From assembly GCA_038525525.1 (NCBI GenBank), contig JBCBHO010000002.1, positions 124,001 through 188,000 of the forward strand: a DNA stretch of 64,000 bases, read 5' to 3'. The notes beneath the pieces were generated by a model that was not told the DNA's origin, ran no database searches, and was given only the letters and a program-made list of their open reading frames with translations. The position numbers were made by a program, and so were the translations under genes. The DNA is from Shimia_B sp038525525 (GTDB lineage: Bacteria > Pseudomonadota > Alphaproteobacteria > Rhodobacterales > Rhodobacteraceae). Each line of letters opens with the position of its first letter. Position 1 is the stretch's first letter. Of this stretch, positions 33,265 to 41,692 are shown one piece after another.

Positions 33265-34905
33265 TTACTCGGCGATCTTGTAGAGGTTCTTGGAGTACCA
33301 GTTCTGCTCCACGTTGTTCACCGGCCAGTTCCCGACATCGGAATCCATCATGTAGACGCCAGCATAATGGTAGATCGGGATGATCGGCATTTCCTCGGCC
33401 ACGATCTCTTCGACTTGCGCATAAAGCGCGCCGGCATCGTCTGCCGTGCGGGCCTGTTGCATCAGCGCGTCGACTGTCGCGTTGGAGAACTTGCCGTCAT
33501 TGTAGCCCGAGGGCGAGGTCAGGAGATCGAGGAAAGTGGAGGCTTCGTTGTAGTCGCCGCACCATGCGCCGCGGGCCAGCTCGAAGTTCTGGTTACCGCG
33601 CTCCTCGAGGAAGACCTTCCATTCCATATTGCCGAGCTCGGTTTCGACGCCGAGCTTCTGCTTCCACATCTGGGACATCGCCACGGCGATCTTCTTGTGC
33701 GCCTCGGACGTGTTGTAGATCATGTTGAACTCAAGCGGATTGTCCGGGCCATAGCCCGCCTCCGCGAGGAGGTCCTTGGCCATCTGATCCTTCTCCGCCT
33801 GGCTCATGCCGGCGAATTCTGGAAGCGGCGGCTCGAAATCGGCCACGGAGACCGGCGTGAAGGTGTAGGCCTCGGTCTGGCCACCGGCCAGCACGTTTTC
33901 CACGATGACCTTGCGATCCACGGCCAGCGCGAGCGCCTTGCGGACACGGGCATCCTGAAACGCCTCGGGGCCGTTCTCCGTCAGGTTGAAGGTATAATAG
34001 TAGTTGCAGAGCCGCGGGAAGGAGATCGCCTCCTCCGGGTATTCCTGGCTCAGGCGCGGGAACTGGCCCGCGGGGACCTCGGTCCGGTCGAGCTCACCTG
34101 CGAGGTAGCGCGTGAGCGCGACGTTCTCGTCGTTGATGACGAGCGCCACGACCCTTTCGATGACCGTGTTCTCGTTGTCCCAGTACATGGAATTCCGCTC
34201 GCGCACCGAGCGCTCCGCGGGCGCGTGCTCCGTCAGGACGTATGCGCCGTTGGACACGATGTTCTCGGGGCGTGTCCACTCTGCGCCGTGCTCCTCGATC
34301 GTCCAGCTCGGCGCGGGGAAGAGCGTGGCATGGGTCGTCATCTGCGCGAAATACGGCAGCGGCGAGGAGAGCGTGACCTCCAGCGTCAGGTCGTCCACCG
34401 CGCGGACGCCGAGCGTGTCCGGCGCGGCCTCGCCGGCGATGATGTCGGCGGCATTCTCGATGGCCGTGATCTCCATGTACCACGCGTAGGGCGAGGCCAG
34501 CGCGGGATCGACGGCACGCTGCCAGGCAAAGACGAAATCATTCGCCGTCACCCGCGTCCCGTCAGACCAGCGCGCGTCGTCGCGCAGCGTGAAGGTGTAG
34601 ACGGTGTTGTCTTCGTTCGTTGAGAACCCCGTCGCCACGCCCGGCACGAGATTGCCCTCGGCATCCTGGCTCATGAGGCCCTCGAAGAGGTCGCGCACGA
34701 TCTCGGAGCCGGACACGTCTTCCACCACCTGTGGGTCGACCGAGGAATGCTCGTCGAGCACGCGGTAAGTGAAGGTCTGGTCTTCGGCGAGCGTGACGCC
34801 CGCGGGCACATTGCCCATGGCAAAGGCTGCCGGGGCCAAGAGCGGCGTGGCGAGAAGGGTCGTTGCGAGCAACCCTGAGATGAGTGGTTTGCGGACCAGT
34901 GTCAT
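33265..34905 (-). CDS. Oligopeptide-type ABC transporter substrate-binding protein (OppA-like)
   Basis: A 546-aa family 5 solute-binding protein. The ATG at 34905 follows ACAGGGAGAGTTCAC and gives a signal peptide (MTLVRKPLISGLLATTLLAT) cut near AFA-MG. Family signatures include DPQVVEDVSGSEIVRDLFEG, FTLRDDARWSDGTRVTANDF, PYFAQMTTHATLFP and VRKALALAVDRKVIVENV. Of the family subtypes it looks most like the oligopeptide binder OppA. The preceding gene on the strand is a choline-sulfatase-like enzyme, which raises the possibility that this system imports something other than plain peptides. Identity as a family 5 binding protein is firm; the ligand is not. Confidence 0.92.
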   Translation of the reverse strand: MTLVRKPLISGLLATTLLATPLLAPAAFAMGNVPAGVTLAEDQTFTYRVLDEHSSVDPQVVEDVSGSEIVRDLFEGLMSQDAEGNLVPGVATGFSTNEDNTVYTFTLRDDARWSDGTRVTANDFVFAWQRAVDPALASPYAWYMEITAIENAADIIAGEAAPDTLGVRAVDDLTLEVTLSSPLPYFAQMTTHATLFPAPSWTIEEHGAEWTRPENIVSNGAYVLTEHAPAERSVRERNSMYWDNENTVIERVVALVINDENVALTRYLAGELDRTEVPAGQFPRLSQEYPEEAISFPRLCNYYYTFNLTENGPEAFQDARVRKALALAVDRKVIVENVLAGGQTEAYTFTPVSVADFEPPLPEFAGMSQAEKDQMAKDLLAEAGYGPDNPLEFNMIYNTSEAHKKIAVAMSQMWKQKLGVETELGNMEWKVFLEERGNQNFELARGAWCGDYNEASTFLDLLTSPSGYNDGKFSNATVDALMQQARTADDAGALYAQVEEIVAEEMPIIPIYHYAGVYMMDSDVGNWPVNNVEQNWYSKNLYKIAE

Positions 34906-35066
34906 GTGAACTCTCCCTGTCTGATCGATAATTCCCACCAGCGTAGGGCCAAGGCGTCGAAGAAGGGAAGGACAATCACCGGCGCGCGGGGCCTCGCGTC
35001 GCGTCAGCGGCGCTTTCCTGCGCAGTTTCACTCTCCTTTAAGCTGCGCGGAGACCGGACCGTTCGG

Positions 35067-36584
35067 CTAGTCTTCGACGGGAGGAAATCGCGCCCGGGCC
35101 GCGGACATGACCCAATCGCGGTGGTTGCGGACATACTCGTTGGACGCATCACGGGGCGGGGAATAGTCCCAAGCGTTGTCGCCCGTGGTGTCCATCATCT
35201 CGTTGAGCTTTAGGCGTGTCTGCTGGCTTCGGATGACCTGAGCGGTAATGGCCGCGCTGTCCCATCTCTCCCGGACCTCTTGCGCAAAAGCGTGGGCAGC
35301 CTCGGCATAGGCCGGGTCTTGGGCGAGGTTGGTGAGCTCATGGGGGTCGGCGGCGAGATCGTAGAGGACCGGCGGATCGAGGACGCAATGGATGTATTTC
35401 AGATCACCGCGCCGGATCATGAAGACGGGCGCTCCCGCGCATTCCGCGCAGTATTGCCCAATGACCTCGCCTTCCTGCGCCTCACCGCGTGCGGCAGGCA
35501 GGAGCGACCGGCCCGAGATGGGCTGTGCGTGGAGGCTCTCATCGCCCCCCGCTATGTCGGTGAGCGTGGGCAAGAGGTCGATGAGGGAACACAGCGTGTC
35601 GCTCGCGCCCTGTGCCACGCCCGGCCCGGCCATGATCAGGGGCACGCGCGCGGAATGCTCCAGAAAACTCATCTTGAACCACATGCCGCGCTCGCCCAGC
35701 ATGTCGCCGTGGTCCGAGGTGACGATGAAGACGGTGTTCTCCGTCTCCCCCATGGCCTCGATCTGCGCCATGAGCGCGCCGACCTTGCTATCGAAATAGC
35801 TGACATTGGCGAGGTAGGCGCGGCGGGCGGCGCGTGTCTCATCCGGGGAAAGGGTATCCGTGGAGGCCTCCACCCCGTCGGCCACCCGCCGCGAGAACGG
35901 GTCGAGCCGGTCGGGCGGCATCTCCGTTTCCGGCATGGGGATGTCCACGTCCTCGTAGAGATCCCAGAAGGGCTGGAGCGCGATATAGGGGTCGTGGGGG
36001 TGAAAAAGGCTCAGCACGAGGCAGAAGGGCTGCCCCTGCCCCACGGCCTTGTCCCGCGCGCGCTCCATGAGCCAGCGGCGGGCGGCGAAATCGGCCTCCT
36101 CGTCGAAATCCGCCTGGTCCGTCGCCATCGCGCTGCCCGCCTCCGTGACGGTGCGCATGTTGTGATACCAGATGTCGATGCGATCATCGTTCCGCGTCCA
36201 ATCCGGCGTCCACGCGAAATCAGAGGGGTAGTAATCCGTGGTCACCCGGTCGGTGAAGCCGTGCTTCTGATCGGGGCCTACGAAGTGCATCTTGCCCGAA
36301 AGGCAGGTCCGGTAGCCCAACGCGCCGAGGTAATGCGCGAAGGTCGGGATCGAGGCGGGGAATTCGGCGGCGTTGTCCCAGGCGGCGATGTCCGTGACGT
36401 GCTGGCCCGTCATGAACGAGGCGCGGGAGGGGACGCAGAGCGGCGAATTGCAATAGGCGCGATCAAAGCGCGTCCCACGGGCGGCGAGGGCATCCATGTG
36501 CGGCGTGATCGCCGCGCCGCCATAGGTCGCCATGAACTGCGGCGCGAGCTGATCGGCCATGATGAGCACGATATTGGGCGGCAT
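35067..36584 (-). CDS. betC: Choline-sulfatase-like type I sulfatase
   Basis: A 505-aa alkaline-phosphatase-fold sulfatase starting MPPNIVLIMADQLAPQFM. The metal-binding Asp is in ADQ, and the formylglycine site CVPSRASFMTG places the modified cysteine at residue 50. GKMHFVGPDQKHGF, FHPHDPYIA and SDHGDMLGERGMWFKMSFLEHSARVP match choline sulfatase. So does the C-terminal choline-sulfatase domain (RDASNEYVRNH, residues about 440-500), and the length equals the usual BetC length. It would release choline and sulfate from choline-O-sulfate. No signal peptide is seen, so it is cytoplasmic and needs an importer. It depends on formylglycine formation, for which the FGE at 1446-2393 is the likely partner. 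It lies between a tandem ABC ATPase and an OppA-like gene, not with betAB. Other sulfate esters remain possible. Confidence 0.8.
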   Translation of the reverse strand: MPPNIVLIMADQLAPQFMATYGGAAITPHMDALAARGTRFDRAYCNSPLCVPSRASFMTGQHVTDIAAWDNAAEFPASIPTFAHYLGALGYRTCLSGKMHFVGPDQKHGFTDRVTTDYYPSDFAWTPDWTRNDDRIDIWYHNMRTVTEAGSAMATDQADFDEEADFAARRWLMERARDKAVGQGQPFCLVLSLFHPHDPYIALQPFWDLYEDVDIPMPETEMPPDRLDPFSRRVADGVEASTDTLSPDETRAARRAYLANVSYFDSKVGALMAQIEAMGETENTVFIVTSDHGDMLGERGMWFKMSFLEHSARVPLIMAGPGVAQGASDTLCSLIDLLPTLTDIAGGDESLHAQPISGRSLLPAARGEAQEGEVIGQYCAECAGAPVFMIRRGDLKYIHCVLDPPVLYDLAADPHELTNLAQDPAYAEAAHAFAQEVRERWDSAAITAQVIRSQQTRLKLNEMMDTTGDNAWDYSPPRDASNEYVRNHRDWVMSAARARFPPVED

Positions 36585-36611
36585 GGCGCGGTCTTTCACG
36601 GGTGGGCTAGA

Positions 36612-36627
36612 CGCCCTCTTGAGGGCG
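36612..36627. promoter_or_regulatory. Palindrome upstream of the sulfatase gene
   Basis: CGCCCTC and GAGGGCG form a near-perfect 16-bp palindrome centred 35 bp upstream of the sulfatase ATG. It could be an operator in the promoter or a small hairpin in the leader. No other evidence. Confidence 0.3.
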
Positions 36628-36741
36628 CCAGCGCTCTCGCCACGCGCATGATCGCGCGGCCCTTCGCACATGGGTGCCACAGGCGAAGGTCGTTTCCAAA
36701 CGTCTTAAGCGGCTTTATTTCCGCTCATGCCCGGAAGAGCC

Positions 36742-38427
36742 TCAGGTCCGCTCGATGGAGGCCGCGATGCGCTCGGCCTCTTCTGGCGTGAGGCGCGGCG
36801 GGTGCCAATCGCGCCCCGGCGCCGCCTCGAGCAGCTTCTTGGTGTAGGGGTGCTTCGGATTGTTGAAGACCTCGTCCGCGGGCCCCATCTCCACCATCAC
36901 GCCCTTCTCCATGACCGTAATGTAATCAGAGATTTGCGCGGCGACCCTCAGGTCATGCGTGATGAAGATGATCGCCATTTTGTACTCTTCTTGCAGGTCG
37001 TTCATCAGGCGCAGCACCTGCTTCTGCACGGAGAGATCGAGCGCAGAGACGGATTCATCGGCGATCACCACATCGGGGCCCATGGCGAGCGCGCGCGCGA
37101 TCCCGATGCGCTGCCGCTGACCGCCGGAAAAGTTGCGCGGCGTGCGCTTCAATGCGGGCTCGCCGAGCCCCACCTGCTCCAGCAGCTCTACGGCACGTTG
37201 CCGCGCCTCCTCGTTCGTGACACCCTGGAGCTCGAGACCCCTGGTGATCATGTAGCCCACCGTCTGGCTCGGGTTGAGCGAACCGTAGGGATCCTGGAAG
37301 ATCATCTGGATGTTTTTGCGGGCCTGAACGAGCTCGTCGCCGGACTTATCAAGGAAGTCCTCTTCGTTGATGATCACGGCACCGTCCGTCGGCTCCTGGA
37401 GCCGGATGAGCGTCTTGGCGAGCGTTGACTTGCCGGAGCCCGACTCCCCCACCACGCCCAGGGTCTCTCCCGCGCGGAGCACGAAGCTTGCATCGTTGAG
37501 CGCATGGACCTGCTTGCTCCCCGAGCCATAGATCTTGTGCATGTTCTTTACTTCGACGAGCGGCGCGTCATTGCGCCCGAGGTCGGGCGTGCGCTCGGTC
37601 TCGAGGAGCGGCATCGCGTCCACGAGGAGCTGCGTGTAGGGCTGCTGCGGATCGAGCAGGATCTTCTCTTTAATCCCCTCCTCGATGAGACGGCCCCAGC
37701 ACATCACCGCCACGCGGTCGGCCACGTCCGCCACCACGCCGAAATCGTGGGTGATGAAGATCGTGGCGTTGTCGTAGACGTCCTTGAGGTCGTTGATGAG
37801 CCGCAGGATCTCCGCCTGCGTGGTCACATCGAGCGCCGTCGTGGGCTCGTCGGCGATGAGGATGTCGGGCTTGCAGGCGAGCGCCATGGCGATGACGATC
37901 CGCTGGCACTGGCCGCCTGACACCTGGTGCGGGTAGCTGTCATAGATGCGCGGTGGCGTGGGCAGCTTCATCTGCTCGAGGAGCTTCAGCGTCTCCTTCT
38001 TGCGGTCCTCCGGCTTGATCTCGGGGCGGTGAAGTTCAAAGACTTCATCGACTTGCGCGCCGATCTTGATCGAAGGATTCAGTGCCGCCATGGGCTCCTG
38101 ATAGATCATCGAGATCCGCGCGCCGCGGATATCATTGAGCTGCTTGTCGGGCATGCGCAGCATGTCCATCCCGTCGAAGATCACGTCGCCCTGGGAGATG
38201 GTCAGCCGCCCGGGGACATCGTTCATGATGGCCGAGGTCATTACGGATTTGCCTGACCCGGACTCGCCGACCACGCAGAGGATCTCCCCGCGATTGAGCG
38301 TCAGCGACACGTCGTTCACCGCGTATTTCCGGTCAGAGCCCTTCGGCAATTCGATCGAAAGATTCTTGATCTCGAGGATCGGTCGTGGCGTGGGGGTGTC
38401 TGCCTGATCGGCGGCGGCTTCGGTCAT
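36742..38427 (-). CDS. Second fused tandem peptide-type ABC ATPase, no permease beside it
   Basis: A 561-aa protein with two NBDs of the oligopeptide/nickel class. NBD1: GESGSGKS, QVSGGQCQR, ILIADEPTTAL. NBD2: GESGSGKST, NFSGGQRQR, VVIADESVSAL; the DES in Walker B of NBD2 is a recurring variant. PYTQ and PYTKKLLEAAPG tails are family marks. It is not a copy of the ATPase at 29529: inter-domain and N-terminal sequences differ widely. The sulfatase gene follows 157 bp downstream on the same strand; upstream is the divergent mrpA. No permease or binding-protein gene adjoins it, so it either energises the permeases at 31342-33207 as an alternative ATPase or serves a transporter elsewhere. Confidence 0.88.
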   Translation of the reverse strand: MTEAAADQADTPTPRPILEIKNLSIELPKGSDRKYAVNDVSLTLNRGEILCVVGESGSGKSVMTSAIMNDVPGRLTISQGDVIFDGMDMLRMPDKQLNDIRGARISMIYQEPMAALNPSIKIGAQVDEVFELHRPEIKPEDRKKETLKLLEQMKLPTPPRIYDSYPHQVSGGQCQRIVIAMALACKPDILIADEPTTALDVTTQAEILRLINDLKDVYDNATIFITHDFGVVADVADRVAVMCWGRLIEEGIKEKILLDPQQPYTQLLVDAMPLLETERTPDLGRNDAPLVEVKNMHKIYGSGSKQVHALNDASFVLRAGETLGVVGESGSGKSTLAKTLIRLQEPTDGAVIINEEDFLDKSGDELVQARKNIQMIFQDPYGSLNPSQTVGYMITRGLELQGVTNEEARQRAVELLEQVGLGEPALKRTPRNFSGGQRQRIGIARALAMGPDVVIADESVSALDLSVQKQVLRLMNDLQEEYKMAIIFITHDLRVAAQISDYITVMEKGVMVEMGPADEVFNNPKHPYTKKLLEAAPGRDWHPPRLTPEEAERIAASIERT

Positions 38428-38584
38428 GCTGCGTCCCTTGCATAAGATTTCGGTAAGCCAAACAGGTTAGCCCGCCTTTGGCAAGTTTCGCCCCGCCTGT
38501 GTCGCAAGACGTATTCCGGCCCTCCGCGCAGTTGACGGGCGCGGCGGACGCCCCACTTACAGGCCTACTTTGGAACGGGACGAC

Positions 38585-38653
38585 ATGACGCAGGCTTCTC
38601 TTGGTCTTTTCGCATTTGCGCAGCTTGAGGGGCGAAGGGCACGACAGGCATGA
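38585..38653 (+). CDS. Possible 22-aa leader peptide overlapping the mrpA start
   Basis: An ATG at 38585, preceded by GGAACGGGACGAC, opens a 22-codon frame (MTQASLGLFAFAQLEGRRAR and two more residues). Its TGA overlaps the mrpA ATG (ATGA at 38650-38653). mrpA itself has a weak ribosome site, and no in-frame start exists upstream before a stop at 38626. The arrangement would couple mrpA translation to the leader. It may equally be chance. Confidence 0.25.
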   Translation: MTQASLGLFAFAQLEGRRARQA

Positions 38654-40914
38654 GCGCTCCCGCTGACCCCGCAAGAAAACCGATCGGTGGGCTTGTGCCC
38701 ACGGCGCTGGCCGCCGGCCTTTTCACGTGGTTCGCGACGTTTCTGCCCGAGGTGGCGGCGGGCGAGGTCGTGCGCCTTGCATGGGACTGGGTGCCGTCCA
38801 TGGGGATCGCGCTCAGCTTCGTCTTCGACGGGCTCTCGCTCACCTTCGCGCTTCTCATCAGCGGGATCGGCGCGCTCGTCTTCCTCTACTCGAACACGTA
38901 CCTCGCCGGGTACAAGCATTTCGGCCGCTTCATGTGGTTCCTCACGGCCTTCATGCTGGCGATGCTCGGGCTGGTGCTCGCCGACAACCTGATCGCGCTT
39001 TTCGTCTTCTGGGAGCTGACGACGATCACCTCCTACCTCCTCATCGGTTTCGGCCATGAGACGACCAACGGTCGCCGCTCCGCGCTCCAGGCGCTCTTTG
39101 TCACCGGCGCCGGGGCGCTGGCTCTCCTGGCTGGTCTCATCCTCATGGGCCTCGAGGCGGGGACCTTCGAGATCTCCGAGATCCTGGCCCAGGGCGGCCT
39201 GCAGGAGAGTGAACTCTACATCCCGATCCTCGTCCTCGTGCTGGCGGGCGCCTTCACGAAGTCGGCCCAGTTCCCGTTTCACTTCTGGCTGCCCAATGCC
39301 ATGGCTGCACCCACGCCGGTCTCCGCGTTCCTGCACTCAGCCACCATGGTGAAGGCTGGCGTCTACCTCATGGCGCGGCTCTATCCCGGCCTCTCGGGGA
39401 CGGACGCCTGGATTTGGACGCTGACCATCGCGGGGGGCTTCACGACGGTCTTCGCCTCCGTTCTTGCCGTCAAGCAGACCGACCTGAAGCAGACGCTGGC
39501 CTACACGACCCTCATGGCGCTCGGGACGCTGACGCTCATCCTTGGCCAGTCGGGCGGGTATTCGATGACCGCCTTCGTGACCTTTCTCGTGACGCACTCG
39601 CTCTACAAGGCCTCGCTCTTTCTCATGATCGGCTGCGTGGATTATGGCACCGGCACGCGGGACGCGGACGTCCTCGGCGGCCTTGGGCGGCGGATGCCGA
39701 TCACGGCGGCCGCGGCCGGGCTCGCGGCGCTTTCCATGGCGGGACTGCCCCCGTTCATCGGCTTCATCGCCAAGGAGCTCGCCTATGCGGGCGCGCTCGA
39801 GGTCCCCTCGTCCGTGCTCTTCGTGGCCGGGGCCTCGCTCGCGGCCAACGCGCTCATGTTCGCGGTGGCGGGCATCGTGGCGTTCAAGCCCTTCTGGCGA
39901 CCGGCGGGCGGGACTGAGACGCCGCGCACACCCAAGGAAGCGCCCTGGCCGATGCTCTTTGGCCCGCTTCTCCTCGCTTTGCTGGGCCTTGTTTTCGGAC
40001 TTGCGCCCGGGCTGCTGCAAGGCACGCTCGTCAATCCCACGGTCATGGGTTTCATGGGCGAGGCGGCAGACCCCAAGACGCTCAAGCTCTGGGCGGGGGT
40101 GAACGTGCCGCTTTTCCTGTCGCTTGCGACCTTCGTGCTGGGCTTCCTGCTCTACGTGGTCCATCGCCCCTTCCGCGCGGCGCTCAACGGCATGGCGCCG
40201 GCGCTGCCGAACTTCGACAGCATGTGGGACAAGTTCCTCGACGGGCTGAAGGGCTTTGCCGCGTGGCAGACGCGGGTCATCCAGCCGGGCATCCTGCGCG
40301 TCTACGTGTTCTCGACCTTCACCACCGTGCTCGTGGCCATCAGCGGTACGATGATCGTCAAGGGCGCGGTCCCCGCCATGCCGGACCTCTCGGACGTCAC
40401 GTGGAAGAACTGGGCGCTCGTGGCGCTCCTGATCGTGGGCGCCGTCCTCACCTGCCTCACGCGGTCGCGTATCACGGCCATGGCGGCGCTCGGCGTGGTG
40501 GGCATCGGCGTGGCCATCATATTCATCACGTTCTCCGCGCCCGACGTGGCCATCACGCAGCTTCTCGTGGAGACGCTTGTGATCGTTCTGGTGGCGGTGG
40601 CCCTTCTCAGGCTCCCAACGCTCCGCCTCGAAGGGGACGCGAGCTGGCGCCCGCTCGACGCCGCGCTCTCGGCGGCGCTCGGCCTCACCGTGACCCTCGT
40701 GCTGCTGGCCGTGCTTGAGACGCCCCTCGACCTGCGGTTGACCGAATACTTCGAGGCAACGAGCTGGCCCGACGCCTTCGGACGCAACATCGTCAACGTC
40801 ATTCTCGTCGATTTCCGCGCGCTCGACACCTTCGGCGAGATCGCGGTGGTCGTGATCGCCGCGCTCTCCGCCTACGCACTCTTGCGCACAACCAGCGAGA
40901 GGAAAGACGTGTGA
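38650..40914 (+). CDS. mrpA: Na+/H+ antiporter subunit MrpA
   Basis: A 754-aa polytopic membrane protein, homologous to respiratory complex I subunit NuoL. LGLVLADNLIALFVFWELTTI carries the conserved glutamate of antiporter-like subunits, and AFTKSAQFPFHFWLPNAMAA carries the conserved lysine. PTPVSAFLHSATMVKAGVYL is the family hallmark. The C-terminal part (about residues 600-745) holds the DUF4040/MbhE-like helices found in MrpA. It is the first gene of a complete seven-subunit operon mrpABCDEFG which exports Na+ in exchange for protons and maintains pH and salt balance. The stop overlaps the mrpB start (GTGA). Confidence 0.95.
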   Translation: MSAPADPARKPIGGLVPTALAAGLFTWFATFLPEVAAGEVVRLAWDWVPSMGIALSFVFDGLSLTFALLISGIGALVFLYSNTYLAGYKHFGRFMWFLTAFMLAMLGLVLADNLIALFVFWELTTITSYLLIGFGHETTNGRRSALQALFVTGAGALALLAGLILMGLEAGTFEISEILAQGGLQESELYIPILVLVLAGAFTKSAQFPFHFWLPNAMAAPTPVSAFLHSATMVKAGVYLMARLYPGLSGTDAWIWTLTIAGGFTTVFASVLAVKQTDLKQTLAYTTLMALGTLTLILGQSGGYSMTAFVTFLVTHSLYKASLFLMIGCVDYGTGTRDADVLGGLGRRMPITAAAAGLAALSMAGLPPFIGFIAKELAYAGALEVPSSVLFVAGASLAANALMFAVAGIVAFKPFWRPAGGTETPRTPKEAPWPMLFGPLLLALLGLVFGLAPGLLQGTLVNPTVMGFMGEAADPKTLKLWAGVNVPLFLSLATFVLGFLLYVVHRPFRAALNGMAPALPNFDSMWDKFLDGLKGFAAWQTRVIQPGILRVYVFSTFTTVLVAISGTMIVKGAVPAMPDLSDVTWKNWALVALLIVGAVLTCLTRSRITAMAALGVVGIGVAIIFITFSAPDVAITQLLVETLVIVLVAVALLRLPTLRLEGDASWRPLDAALSAALGLTVTLVLLAVLETPLDLRLTEYFEATSWPDAFGRNIVNVILVDFRALDTFGEIAVVVIAALSAYALLRTTSERKDV

Positions 40915-41330
40915 AATCGATCATCCTCCGCGCCGGCACCCGCTACCTCGCCGGCCTTCTCCTCCTCTTTTCGATCTACATGCTCCTGCGCGGCCACAAC
41001 GAGCCCGGTGGCGGCTTCATCGGCGGGCTGATCGGGTCCACCGGCTTTGTGCTCTACGCCATTGCCTGCGGCACGAAGGACGCGCGGAGCGCGTTGCGCC
41101 TCTCGCCGCAGAACATCGCCATGGCGGGCCTCGGCATCGCGCTCCTCGCCGGGCTCATGGCCGCGCTCTTCGGGGACGCGCTCTTCACCGGGCAATGGCT
41201 CTTCATCGGGGATCGCGAAAGCGGGGACTACATCCCGCTCTCGTCGGTGCTCGTCTTCGACATCGGGGTCTACCTCGTCGTCTTCGGCTCCATCATCGCC
41301 CTCGTCTTCGCCATGGAGGAGGAAATCTGA
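40911..41330 (+). CDS. mrpB: Na+/H+ antiporter subunit MrpB
   Basis: A 139-aa protein with four hydrophobic helices. It starts with GTG at 40911, overlapping the mrpA stop; GAGAGGAAAGACGT provides the ribosome site. RYLAGLLLLFSIYMLLRGHNEPGGGFIGGL contains the highly conserved HNEPGGGF motif of MrpB. It is encoded as a separate polypeptide, so this is a seven-gene (group 1) operon with no MrpA-MrpB fusion. Confidence 0.94.
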   Translation: MKSIILRAGTRYLAGLLLLFSIYMLLRGHNEPGGGFIGGLIGSTGFVLYAIACGTKDARSALRLSPQNIAMAGLGIALLAGLMAALFGDALFTGQWLFIGDRESGDYIPLSSVLVFDIGVYLVVFGSIIALVFAMEEEI

Positions 41331-41692
41331 TGGAAGCCCTCATGGCCATATCCATCGGCGTGCTCGTAGCAGCGGCGGCATACCTAATGCTGTGCCGGCA
41401 TGTGCTGCGCTTCATCTTCGGGCTCGTGCTCATCTCGAACGCGGCGAACCTGACGATCTTCACCGCGGGCCGCCTGACGGAGGGCCGCCCGCCGCTCATC
41501 TCCTACGGCGCCGATGCCCCGGTCGCGAATGCCGCGAACGCCCTGCCCCAGGCGCTGGTGCTCACGGCCATCGTCATCGGCTTTGGCCTTTTCGCCTTCG
41601 CGCTCATCCTCATGTTCCGCGCCTACACGTCGCTCGGCACCCTCGACAGCGATCGCATGTCCCTCGCCGAGCCCCGCGAGGAGAAGAAATGA
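41330..41692 (+). CDS. mrpC: Na+/H+ antiporter subunit MrpC
   Basis: A 120-aa NuoK-like subunit with three helices. The ATG at 41330 overlaps the mrpB stop and follows GAGGAGGAAATCTG. RFIFGLVLISNAANLTIF and the later DAPVANAANALPQALVLTAI (conserved DPLPQALVLTAIVI in the family) identify it. The C-terminal tail is short and charged. Its stop overlaps the mrpD start. Confidence 0.94.
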   Translation: MEALMAISIGVLVAAAAYLMLCRHVLRFIFGLVLISNAANLTIFTAGRLTEGRPPLISYGADAPVANAANALPQALVLTAIVIGFGLFAFALILMFRAYTSLGTLDSDRMSLAEPREEKK

